A stretch of 64,000 bases of DNA. Origin: Hyphomonadaceae bacterium UBA5336 (lineage in GTDB: Bacteria > Pseudomonadota > Alphaproteobacteria > Caulobacterales > Hyphomonadaceae). Position numbers and translations under genes: made by a program. Below are positions 1 through 6,697 of this stretch, one piece after another. The notes under the pieces were generated by a model. It was given only the letters and a program-made list of their open reading frames with translations. It had not been told where the DNA came from and ran no database searches. Numbering within the stretch: the first letter of the stretch is position 1; each line of letters begins with the position of its first letter. The DNA is taken from positions 148,014 through 212,013 of the forward strand of contig DHQO01000022.1 in assembly GCA_002408125.1 (NCBI GenBank), in the 5' to 3' direction.

Positions 1-405
1 ATCAAGCAGGGCGATTTGCGGCTGGCGAGCATCGACGACCCGAAGAAGTTCTTCCGCGTCGAAAAGATGAAGTTCGCCGGCAAGCGCGGCGCGCAGAACA
101 AGACGACCGTCATCTACAATCACAACATCACCATGGAAGGCATCCCTCTTGAGGCCTACGACTATGTCGTGAACGGCAAGCCGGCGCTTGAATGGGTGAT
201 GGAGCGTCAGGTTGTGAAGACCGACAAGGCGAGCGGCATCGTCAACGACGCCAATGACTACGCCAACGAGACCATGAACAACCCGGCCTATCCGCTGGAA
301 CTCTTCCAGCGCGTGATCACCGTCAGCCTGGAAACCATGAAGATTGTGAATGGCCTGCCGGACTTAGATTTACCGGAGCCTGAGGGTGAAGGTGAGACGC
401 CTTGA
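1..405 (+). CDS. Type ISP restriction-modification enzyme, C-terminal end (partial)
   Basis: The reading frame is open from the first base and ends at TGA 403-405, so only about 134 C-terminal residues are in the window. The segment has the conserved tail of large single-chain type ISP (type I/III-like, single-polypeptide) restriction-modification helicases: a block reading YDYVVNGKPALEWVMER, then KTDKASGIVNDANDYA and PAYPLELFQRVITVSLETM. In that family a nuclease, a DEAD-box translocase, an adenine methylase and a target-recognition domain lie on one chain of roughly 1600 residues; the part here belongs to the C-terminal recognition region. An in-frame TTG at 16 is only the first internal start-like codon. 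It is probably cargo of the element that ends at the tRNA-Ser gene. The assignment is from recognised motifs, without a search. Confidence 0.75.
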   Translation: MKQGDLRLASIDDPKKFFRVEKMKFAGKRGAQNKTTVIYNHNITMEGIPLEAYDYVVNGKPALEWVMERQVVKTDKASGIVNDANDYANETMNNPAYPLELFQRVITVSLETMKIVNGLPDLDLPEPEGEGETP

Positions 406-446
406 GTGAGTAGGAAGCTACTACCTCAACAACAGCGCGTGTCTTT

Positions 447-462
447 GTGCAATTGATTGCAC
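447..462. repeat. Palindromic repeat copy 1 (TGCAATTGATTGCA core)
   Basis: A 16-bp palindrome, GTGCAAT-TG-ATTGCAC, lies in the short gap between the restriction enzyme and the replication-initiator-like gene. The same 14-bp core occurs at 3916-3929 and, with one central change, at 4000-4013, both inside the integrase gene. Function is unknown; a repressor operator or recombination-accessory site of the element is an inference. Confidence 0.6.
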
Positions 463-469
463 TTGCAAA

Positions 470-1603
470 TCACCAAGGTGAGAATACCCCGTGGTGTGGC
501 ATGTGTTTTTGGGGGTCATCAAGCGCCCAACCAATCAGTGTATCGAGCTGCGCGTTTTTGATTGCTTCTGGCCAATGCGGCCAGATCTCCTCTTCAACGA
601 TTAGGTCATTGGGCATGAAGGACGTGAAATTTTGTTTAGATATCGCAGGGTAGCTCGGCAGGATGTATTCAGGCAGCAACGATAGTGCGGCGTCTATTCC
701 TCTATAACGTGCGCTATCTAACAACCACGGCCATTCGTGCTTTGGGCATGGGGGCTCTTCAATAATCGCTCGGTGAATGTTCCAGCCCTTGAATGGAAAC
801 TTCACCTTGTGAAGGTTCTTGAACATTGTGTTGGTGTGCATGCAGCGCTCCACACGGGTATGTTCGATGTCGCCATGGAGCGGGACCTGATTATTCGCTA
901 ACTGTTCTTTTTTCTTATCATACACAACAAGTTGAGCCCGCCCTTTGGGGACAAACTTGTCGGGGATTTTGTCGCCGGAGACAGCGTAGAAGTTTGAGGT
1001 CTCGATCCCTTCGTCAATTGACGAATATGAGTAAATTTTAGCGACTTGAACGTTCTGGACGAAAAGATCGCGCGGGGAAATGTTTAGCAGATCAATGGCG
1101 ATATCTAAACGTGTAAGGCGAGCGTCTGGAATGAGTGCTGGCAGGGGAATGTTGTCTAAATCAATTTCTTCCCAGATCGCGCACAGCTTCTGAAGGCCAT
1201 TAGGTGGGAGGTGCGAAGGGTTGAACTCCAGACGAACCGCAGCGAGATCTCCTATGGGTTTCGTATTTAGCCTGACAGGTTCGTAGCCATCTTCGAGTTT
1301 CAAAATGACATTGAGTTTATAGTTCGGCACACGCTTTTTGGCGAATTCTATCCGAGTTTGAGTCGGATCCTTAGCCTCTGCCAAGACGCGTGCAAAGAAG
1401 CCGTTCCAGTATTCAACGGCAATGGCGGTTTTGTTGTCGCCAGTGGAATTTATGATCGCCTCGATGGCCTTGTGACCTTTCGAGGTAATAGTGATCATGT
1501 CGATCTTCGGCTTTAGAACCGTGATGATGTGATCGGGTTTTGCTTCAACCAGATTCGCAAACTCGAAGACAGTCATGCGGCGACCCTTGGGTGTTACACA
1601 CAA
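470..1603 (-). CDS. Replication-initiator-like protein of a mobile element
   Basis: The 377-residue protein resembles replication initiation proteins of rolling-circle plasmids and filamentous phages (Rep_trans/RstA-like group). Visible signs are a TRLDIAIDLL block at about 164-173, a VVYDKKKEQ block at 226-234 and a THTRVER-like block at about 248-253, in the order usual for that group (the acidic RxDxAxD strand, the YDKxxE helix, then a conserved ERC/ER strand). Such proteins nick one strand to start replication. The second methionine at residue 10 (codon at 1576) is an alternative start. It lies in the AT-richer region between the restriction enzyme and the integrase, which fits an integrative element able to replicate when excised. 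Catalytic tyrosines were not assigned, so activity is unproven. Confidence 0.55.
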   Translation of the reverse strand: MCVTPKGRRMTVFEFANLVEAKPDHIITVLKPKIDMITITSKGHKAIEAIINSTGDNKTAIAVEYWNGFFARVLAEAKDPTQTRIEFAKKRVPNYKLNVILKLEDGYEPVRLNTKPIGDLAAVRLEFNPSHLPPNGLQKLCAIWEEIDLDNIPLPALIPDARLTRLDIAIDLLNISPRDLFVQNVQVAKIYSYSSIDEGIETSNFYAVSGDKIPDKFVPKGRAQLVVYDKKKEQLANNQVPLHGDIEHTRVERCMHTNTMFKNLHKVKFPFKGWNIHRAIIEEPPCPKHEWPWLLDSARYRGIDAALSLLPEYILPSYPAISKQNFTSFMPNDLIVEEEIWPHWPEAIKNAQLDTLIGWALDDPQKHMPHHGVFSPW

Positions 1604-1872
1604 GACTCCGTGTGGAGGTGGTGTAGGAACAAGAGTCAGGGTCGAAGCAAGATTACAGCCAACTTTTGCACGTACTGCAAGTCGCTAAACCCATGAGGTA
1701 ATCCACATGCAATATACGGGCTATTAGAGACACCGGGTGTTTCGTGGTGTTGGCCTATGTGACCGTCCCATTCCGCCTCAGAATCGCAAGGAAATAACCA
1801 AGATAAACAACATGTATCTGGGGTGGAAGGCGGTATCGGATTTGGGGCCGGATGCCATCCTTTGTATGCGCC

Positions 1873-2286
1873 TTACAGCAAGGAACAGCCCTCTAGGGAG
1901 AACTTCCCATAGTCGAGGACTTTCCAGAGAGTGTCGCCTTCGAATAGCGCAATGTATTCTTCGGCGCCGACATAGCCCCCATAGGCATTCTTCGCATTTA
2001 CGGTGAATACGCGCCCCCAGCCAGCGTGCTTGATGCGCCTTGGTGTGCCGCGCAGTTCGAAGGTGTGACAGACAACCTGGACGAAGCCATTTGCGTATTC
2101 ATAGCGAGCGCTTTTGGGGTCGCGGAGGATGGTGTCGAAGTAAGCTTCGACTTGAGGCTCGTAGCCCGACGGAGGCTTTCCGAAGTCATAGTCAGCGGGA
2201 AGCTGCTCCGGCGGCACATTTGCACAGCCGGAGACGGACAGAGTCAGAGTGAGGATGGACGCAAGAAAGATTGCACGATGGATCAT
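1873..2286 (-). CDS. Predicted lipoprotein, phage/island-associated type
   Basis: The 137-residue protein starts with a positively charged N-terminus, a hydrophobic stretch and a lipobox VSGC (cysteine about 21), so it should be exported and lipidated. The mature part has LRDPKSARYEY and then VNAKNAYGGYVG, a pattern I know from small uncharacterised lipoproteins in alphaproteobacteria and prophages. No catalytic motif is visible. It is transcribed away from the XRE regulator, and the region between them carries a perfect inverted repeat at 2328-2357. The 269 bases between this gene and the replication-initiator-like gene hold nothing I can recognise. Confidence 0.6.
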   Translation of the reverse strand: MIHRAIFLASILTLTLSVSGCANVPPEQLPADYDFGKPPSGYEPQVEAYFDTILRDPKSARYEYANGFVQVVCHTFELRGTPRRIKHAGWGRVFTVNAKNAYGGYVGAEEYIALFEGDTLWKVLDYGKFSLEGCSLL

Positions 2287-2327
2287 GGAGAGCCCCAGAT
2301 TGTGGGGGAGGCAGCGCCCCCGAACTG

Positions 2328-2357
2328 AACGTTATGTTTTGCCTGAAACATAACGTT
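2328..2357. promoter_or_regulatory. Perfect 12-bp inverted repeat, candidate operator
   Basis: AACGTTATGTTT and AAACATAACGTT are exact reverse complements separated by six bases (TGCCTG). The repeat is in the divergent gap between the lipoprotein gene and the XRE regulator, about 80 bases before the regulator start. A symmetric site of this size in a divergent promoter region fits binding of a dimeric HTH repressor, most simply the adjacent XRE protein. No T-run follows either arm, so a terminator is less likely. Confidence 0.55.
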
Positions 2358-2439
2358 ATATTTGGGTTGGCGTTAAGGAAAGTGGAAAATCCGAAGTGAA
2401 CATCATGGAGGTTAGTTCGATTAAGCCAGACCTTAAGCC

Positions 2440-2799
2440 ATGGCGACGAACCTTCATCATCACGTGGCAGCCGCAATCCGGGCCGCCCGCAAAGCCAAGG
2501 GCCTGACCCAGGAACAATTGGCAGCGCAGATCGAGCGCACGCCGGAGAGCCTCAGCAATATTGAGCGTGGACATGCATTGCCCTCGCTGGAAACCCTGAT
2601 GCTGATTGGAAGCGCGCTCGATTTGCAGCCAGGATCATTCCTGCCTGAGACTGGAGAACTTCCTGACCGGGCGCCGCAGGCCATCAGGTTGGAACAGGAG
2701 ATCGCACAGGTCGTGAGCAAGATGGACACGGCAATGCTGCAAGTCGCCCTTAAGCAACTTGCAGCCTTGGCAGAACTGGGGACGAAGAGGACGAGCTAG
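2440..2799 (+). CDS. XRE-family transcriptional regulator
   Basis: The 119-residue protein has a helix-turn-helix of the Cro/CI type at about residues 9-65: the recognisable core is AARKAKGLTQEQLA, then TPESLSNIERGHALPSLETL. The rest is a short helical tail (to about residue 115) that may dimerise. It is convergent with the integrase gene, nine bases beyond its stop, so it is probably the regulator of this element. The inverted repeat at 2328-2357 is its likely operator. Confidence 0.85.
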   Translation: MATNLHHHVAAAIRAARKAKGLTQEQLAAQIERTPESLSNIERGHALPSLETLMLIGSALDLQPGSFLPETGELPDRAPQAIRLEQEIAQVVSKMDTAMLQVALKQLAALAELGTKRTS

Positions 2800-2808
2800 C
2801 GTCTCAAC

Positions 2809-4605
2809 CTAGGAGTTTTTCAGTGCCAGTTTGCGCTGCGTCGACAGACCAAAATCGGCTGAGGCGACGGATTCGTAGAGCACATCCAAGTCCGTACCCC
2901 GGCCATAATTCCACGTAACTGAATTCGTTTCATGCCCGATGATCTGTTGGATTTGACTCTGGTCAACGCTGGCATTGCGAAGTGCATCAACGAAGCCATG
3001 CCGGAAACTGTGGGCGACAAGACGCCTATCGGTCAGCTCCAACTTGTCGAGCCAGCGGCCGAAATGTTTCGAGTACCGATCCTGGGGACGACTACCTGAA
3101 GCCAGCGTCGAGAAGAGGGGGCCGTTCTTAGCGCGCTTCTGTTGCGCTTTCACAAACTTTCCGAAACCGAAATCCAGCAGGTCAGGGTGAATCGGGATCA
3201 AACGTTCAGCAGCTCTGGATTTAAGCTTCTGCTTGCTCGGGTCCAGGTTGATGTGCGGACTGGCGCTATCCAGAACCACAGACATGGCAGGCAGTAGAAT
3301 AAGTTCGGCAACCCGCATGCCGGTATAGTGAAGTAAGAGCGGCAGCCAGAACTGATCGTCGCGGTGCACCGTCTCGCCCGGCTCGTTCCGGCGTTTGAGA
3401 CTCTTGCTGCCAGTATAGATCGGCGAGGAGAACAGGGTTTCCAACTCACTGGCATTGAATGGACGGCGGCGTAGACTTTTTGCTTGTGCGGGTACGGCCA
3501 CTGCCAGTTTCTTATAGGGTAGGCACGGAATGAATCCTGATTCTTCCAACCAGATCATAAACCGCTTCACGGTGTCGAACTTCTTTTTCGCGGTTTTTGC
3601 GCTGACCCGCTCCTGGGGAACTGTGGTTTGTGAGTTCTTCAGGTCAGCACAAGCCGGCGTGTGTTTTCTGAGATTGATCAACAGGGTGCGAAACCCAAGC
3701 ATTTGATCATTCGTGATTTGCGTGACGGGGGTATTCCCACCGACAAAATCGGCGAACCAATTCAGGACGACACGTTTTTCATTCCGCGTCTTTTCTTCCA
3801 TAGACTCTGTTGTGAGATATTGGTCGATCCGGCCTGTGACATTTTTTGTCGTATCTACCCACATTTCTTCCGTTGCTCCTTGTGCGTTTGAATGCACTTC
3901 GCTGGGCCGTTGAAATGCAATTGATTGCACCAACTGGCTTGGGTGGGGGTTGGCGTGGGAGTCCTCTTTCTTGCTGGAAGAGTTGGTCGTGCGCTCTTGT
4001 GCAATTAATTGCATTCGGGCGGACTCCTTGAAGAGATCGTCTCTAGGTTCGTAGGGATCGAGCATGGAATTCTGCCGGTGGCGGGTGAGATAGGTCTGCT
4101 CGATGCGAGCCCGGACAATGCCTTCCAGCAGCTCGGCGCGCTGACGAGGTCCGATTTGGTCGAGGGAAAGTCCATGCTCGGCCAAGATCAATTTGGCATA
4201 GTCCTTTGATTCTTCTGAGAATGACCTGGATTGAAGCTCCAGGGCCAACTCGGAGCGGGCGTCTTCGGCGTGCCCCTGTTGCTGGTCATGATACTGGTCG
4301 ATCTGGCTAGGCGGTATCGCCGCAAATGGCGCACACGCTTTGTCGAGTTGCTGGTAGAACTCACTGACCAAGCCTCGGGTCGGGATAACGCTTGCATCTA
4401 ACATATGTATCAATTTGATACATAAATTTTGAAATGCAAGAACTGCCGGAGAGATTCTTCGCTTAGCCGCCAAGTAATCCTTCGTGTGCAGCGAGCGGCG
4501 GATTTCCTTGCAGCCAAAATGGGTGTGCAATTGCTTGGGAACGGGAATGCGGATTTGGTAAACCGCGCCTCGGCGGCTGAGATATCTTGCGCGTGGCCCG
4601 CTCAT
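2809..4605 (-). CDS. Tyrosine site-specific integrase of the tRNA-Ser island
   Basis: The 598-residue protein is a phage-type tyrosine recombinase. Catalytic residues visible in order are Arg431 (HYTGMRVAEL), His532 and Arg535 (HSFRHGF), His558 (IIGHET) and the nucleophile Tyr567 (TWNYGRG). The N-terminus (YLSRRGAVYQIRIPVP) matches the extra N-terminal domain of long alphaproteobacterial integrases. Residues about 195-245 form a low-complexity linker, and the DNA encoding it carries two copies of a 14-bp palindrome. The gene begins about 110 bases from the tRNA-Ser 3' end, the classical arrangement for an element inserted in a tRNA gene. All catalytic residues are present, so the enzyme may be active. 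Confidence 0.93.
   Translation of the reverse strand: MSGPRARYLSRRGAVYQIRIPVPKQLHTHFGCKEIRRSLHTKDYLAAKRRISPAVLAFQNLCIKLIHMLDASVIPTRGLVSEFYQQLDKACAPFAAIPPSQIDQYHDQQQGHAEDARSELALELQSRSFSEESKDYAKLILAEHGLSLDQIGPRQRAELLEGIVRARIEQTYLTRHRQNSMLDPYEPRDDLFKESARMQLIAQERTTNSSSKKEDSHANPHPSQLVQSIAFQRPSEVHSNAQGATEEMWVDTTKNVTGRIDQYLTTESMEEKTRNEKRVVLNWFADFVGGNTPVTQITNDQMLGFRTLLINLRKHTPACADLKNSQTTVPQERVSAKTAKKKFDTVKRFMIWLEESGFIPCLPYKKLAVAVPAQAKSLRRRPFNASELETLFSSPIYTGSKSLKRRNEPGETVHRDDQFWLPLLLHYTGMRVAELILLPAMSVVLDSASPHINLDPSKQKLKSRAAERLIPIHPDLLDFGFGKFVKAQQKRAKNGPLFSTLASGSRPQDRYSKHFGRWLDKLELTDRRLVAHSFRHGFVDALRNASVDQSQIQQIIGHETNSVTWNYGRGTDLDVLYESVASADFGLSTQRKLALKNS
3916..3929. repeat. Palindromic repeat copy 2
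   Basis: TGCAATTGATTGCA, identical in its core to the copy at 447-462, lies within the integrase linker-coding region (encoding LVQSIAF on the minus strand). Confidence 0.55.
4000..4013. repeat. Palindromic repeat copy 3
   Basis: TGCAATTAATTGCA is a perfect palindrome differing from the other two copies by one central base. It is 84 bases from copy 2, also in the integrase linker-coding region (encoding MQLIA on the minus strand). Confidence 0.55.
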
Positions 4606-4627
4606 GTCCGGACCCCTGTCACAGGGT

Positions 4628-4649
4628 ATTGGAACATAGAATTGGAACA
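4628..4649. repeat. Direct repeat ATTGGAACA x2, candidate arm-type site
   Basis: ATTGGAACA occurs at 4628-4636 and again at 4641-4649, a 13-base period. It lies between the integrase start and the tRNA-Ser 3' end, where integrase arm sites or excisionase sites of tRNA-integrated elements are found. That role is inferred from position only. Confidence 0.35.
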
Positions 4650-4713
4650 GTCCCGGCGGTGGCGGGAAGTCCGATTCTTTAGCACGTTGAATAAAATGCA
4701 GTTTTCAGGAAAC

Positions 4714-4750
4714 TGGCGGAGAGACAGGGATTCGAACCCTGGGTACTCTT
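4714..4750. other. Inferred attachment site at the tRNA-Ser 3' end
   Basis: The 3' part of the tRNA-Ser gene (CCA end, acceptor strand and T arm) faces the integrase. Elements of this type usually carry the tRNA 3' end in their attachment core, leaving a direct repeat at the far boundary. No second copy occurs in bases 1-4700, so the other junction must be left of the window. The exact core cannot be defined here. Confidence 0.4.
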
Positions 4751-4803
4751 GCGAGCACAACGGTTTTCGAGACCGCCCCGTTCAACCGCTCCGGCACCTC
4801 TCC
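4714..4803 (-). tRNA. tRNA-Ser (anticodon CGA)
   Basis: On the minus strand the gene starts GGAGAGG at 4803 and ends with encoded CCA at 4714, 90 nt with a long variable arm as expected for serine. The acceptor stem GGAGAGG/TCTCTCC pairs with one G-T, the anticodon loop is CTCGAAA (anticodon CGA, reading UCG), and the T arm is CAGGGTTCGAATCCCTG. It is the likely insertion target of the integrase next to its 3' end. Confidence 0.97.
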
Positions 4804-4880
4804 GCGGTCGGGAGCGGTGGGCTTACTTCGGTGTGCGCAAGGTTGCAAGGGGCCAATCGCGGCTGAGCGCAGATCGGGGT

Positions 4881-4910
4881 TTGACTCTCTCACCTCATTA
4901 GTGTTTATGA
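4881..4910 (+). promoter_or_regulatory. Candidate sigma-70 promoter for rplU-rpmA
   Basis: TTGACT at 4881-4886 is followed after 17 bases by TTTATG (4904-4909), or after 18 by TTATGA. This leaves a leader of about 100 nt before rplU. It lies in the divergent region between the tRNA-Ser gene and rplU. Confidence 0.45.
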
Positions 4911-5019
4911 CGCGCTTCACGTCCGGGCGCGAGCGGCGATCCGGGCGCTTTTCATTTAAGGTTTTACGCGCGAGGGAGCTCAAGGCTCTTCCCGGCGCGG
5001 CGAGCGAAAGGGACGCGCC

Positions 5020-5652
5020 ATGTTCGCGGTCATCAAGACGGGCGGCAAGCAGTACAAGGTTGCCGAGGGCGACGAGATCGTCGTCGAGAAACTGGCCGGC
5101 GAAGCCGGTGAGGATGTGCAGTTCGCTGACGTCCTCATGCTGGGCGAAGGCGGCGATGTGAAAGTCGGCGCGCCCATGGTGGCCGGCGCCAGCGTGGTCG
5201 GCGAGATTGCCGAGCAGCGCAAGGGTGACAAGGTCATCATCCGCAAGAAGCGCCAGCGCAACACTTATCGCCGCACCAAGGGCCACCGCCAGCTGGAAAC
5301 CGTGGTGAAGATCACCTCGATTCTCGCTGACGGCAAGAAAGCTCCGGCCAAGAAGAAGGCCGCACCGAAAACCGAAGAGGCCCCCAAGGCCGAAGCCGCG
5401 CCCAAGGCCGAAGCGCCGAAGGCCGAGGCCAGGCCCGCTGCGAAGCCGGAGGCCGCCGCGGCTGACGACCTGACCAAGATGAAGGGGCTCGGCAAGGTCA
5501 TGGCCGAGAAACTCAATGCCGAGGGCATCACCACCTTCGCGCAGATCGCCGCCCTCAGCGAGGACGAGATCGCCGCGCTGGAAGAGAAGATGAGCGCCAC
5601 CGGCAAGTTCGAGAAAAATGACTGGGTCGGCCAGGCCAAAGACCTCGCCTAG
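5020..5652 (+). CDS. rplU: 50S ribosomal protein L21 with C-terminal helix-hairpin-helix extension
   Basis: Residues 1 to about 103 are L21 (start MFAVIKTGGKQYKVAEGD; TYRRTKGHRQ near the end of the domain), which binds 23S rRNA in the large subunit. A Lys/Ala/Pro/Glu-rich linker of about 45 residues follows, then a domain at about 150-210 (DDLTKMKGLGKVMAEKLNAEGITTFAQIAAL) of the helix-hairpin-helix type. Plain L21 is about 103 residues; this extended 210-residue form is common in alphaproteobacteria. The AAAGGGA before the ATG supports the start. rpmA follows after 49 bases, the usual operon order. Confidence 0.97.
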   Translation: MFAVIKTGGKQYKVAEGDEIVVEKLAGEAGEDVQFADVLMLGEGGDVKVGAPMVAGASVVGEIAEQRKGDKVIIRKKRQRNTYRRTKGHRQLETVVKITSILADGKKAPAKKKAAPKTEEAPKAEAAPKAEAPKAEARPAAKPEAAAADDLTKMKGLGKVMAEKLNAEGITTFAQIAALSEDEIAALEEKMSATGKFEKNDWVGQAKDLA

Positions 5653-5701
5653 GACACGCATTTCCGGTATATAGCCGGTCAAAGATCAAGGAGAGCTTCC
5701 C

Positions 5702-5971
5702 ATGGCTCACAAGAAATCAGGCGGCTCGTCCAAGAACGGTCGCGATTCAAATCCGAAGTATCTCGGCGTCAAGAAATATGGCGGCGAGCATGTCGTGCCG
5801 GGCAATATCATCCTGCGCCAGCGTGGCACCAAGACCTATCCCGGCCAGAATGTCGGCATGGGCAAGGACCATACGCTTTTCGCCCTGACCGAGGGCAAGG
5901 TGGAATTCCGCCGCAAGTCCGGCAACCGCCAGTTCGTATCGGTTATTCCGGCGGCCGAGGCCGCAGAATAG
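5702..5971 (+). CDS. rpmA: 50S ribosomal protein L27
   Basis: The 89-residue protein begins MAHKKSGGSSKNGRDSN, the conserved N-terminus of L27 that reaches into the peptidyl-transferase centre. GGEHVVPGNIILRQRGTK and the GMGKDHTLFAL block follow. AAGGAGAG lies just before the ATG. It sits in an operon with rplU, and a terminator-like hairpin follows at 6031-6071. Confidence 0.98.
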   Translation: MAHKKSGGSSKNGRDSNPKYLGVKKYGGEHVVPGNIILRQRGTKTYPGQNVGMGKDHTLFALTEGKVEFRRKSGNRQFVSVIPAAEAAE

Positions 5972-6030
5972 GCGCTGCCGGAAAGGGGCGCCCAAGGGAC
6001 GCGCCCCGAACCGCACTCAAGGTTCATGTC

Positions 6031-6071
6031 GAGGGAGACGGGGCGACCCTCTCCCTTTTTTCGTCTCCCTC
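6031..6071 (+). terminator. Candidate terminator after rpmA
   Basis: AGGGAG (6032-6037) can pair with CTCCCT (6051-6056), followed directly by a run of T. A competing stem pairs GAGGGAGACG (6031-6040) with CGTCTCCCTC (6062-6071). The structure lies between rpmA and the GTG start of the next gene, which argues against the upstream in-frame ATG at 6026 as a start. Confidence 0.55.
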
Positions 6072-6112
6072 ATCACGAGGCCCCGCAAGGGCCCAAGAGG
6101 GAGCGTTCAGTC

Positions 6113-6634
6113 GTGCTGAGCCTTGAAATCTCCACCCCGCGCCTGGCCCTGCGTCCGGCCCTGCCCACCGATTCCCGTGCGATCACGGCGCTGGTCGCCG
6201 ATCCGCGCATCCATCGCAATGTCGGGCGAATTGCACCCGGACAGTCGCAGGACGAGACCCGCGACTTTCTGGAGTGCGCCAAGCAGGGGCATTTCGCCGG
6301 CACAGACCATGTCTGCGTGGTCGAGCGCAAGGGGGAGCTCATCGGCTGTGTCGGCGTGCGGCGGCAGACGACGCGCGACCTGTTCGAGCTCGGCTACTGG
6401 ATCGCGCCTGAAGCCTGGGGCCAGGGCTATGCCACGGAAGCCGCGAAGGCCCTGATGGACCGGCTGCAGGCGCGCGCCGGCGTGAAGGTCATGATGTCGG
6501 GACACTTCGCTGACAATCTTGCGTCGGGCCGTGTGCTGCGCAAGCTCGGCTTCCTGCCATGCGGGCGCCGCCCTTACCACTGTCTCGGGCGCGACGAGAC
6601 GGTCGACCATCGCGACATGGTCTGGGTGGCCTGA
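6113..6634 (+). CDS. GNAT-family N-acetyltransferase (RimJ/RimL type)
   Basis: The protein begins LEISTPRLALRPALPTDSRAI and has the acetyl-CoA loop region YWIAPEAWGQGYATEA and a C-terminal NLASGRVLRKLGF, the layout of RimJ/RimL-like acetyltransferases that acetylate protein N-termini or small amines. The frame is open from an ATG at 6026, but that start lies in a terminator-like hairpin; GTG at 6113 has GAGGGAG ahead of it and gives a normal 173-residue protein, so I prefer it. The substrate is unknown. Confidence 0.85.
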   Translation: MLSLEISTPRLALRPALPTDSRAITALVADPRIHRNVGRIAPGQSQDETRDFLECAKQGHFAGTDHVCVVERKGELIGCVGVRRQTTRDLFELGYWIAPEAWGQGYATEAAKALMDRLQARAGVKVMMSGHFADNLASGRVLRKLGFLPCGRRPYHCLGRDETVDHRDMVWVA

Positions 6635-6647
6635 GCCGTAAATAATA

Positions 6648-6673
6648 CTGCGCCGGGCGGGAGCCCGGCGCAG
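6648..6673. terminator. Bidirectional hairpin between convergent genes
   Basis: CTGCGCCGGGC and GCCCGGCGCAG form a perfect 11-bp stem with a GGGA loop between the convergent GNAT gene and mlaC. There is no good T-run on either side, so it is a hairpin-type transcription stop at best. Confidence 0.5.
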
Positions 6674-6697
6674 CATCATCTCGAATTGAGCCGTGGC

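Noticed and set aside
447..653. Plus-strand ORF starting at the palindrome at 447
   Set aside because: It is antisense to the Rep-like gene and has no recognisable protein pattern.
4404..4424. Palindrome TATGTATC-AATTT-GATACATA
   Set aside because: It is inside the well-conserved N-terminal coding part of the integrase (encoding IKLIHML); I see no promoter context, so it is treated as chance.
1..4713. Search for a second copy of the tRNA-Ser 3' end within the window as the other island boundary
   Set aside because: No match to the T arm/acceptor sequence was found in 1-4713, so the far junction is outside the window.
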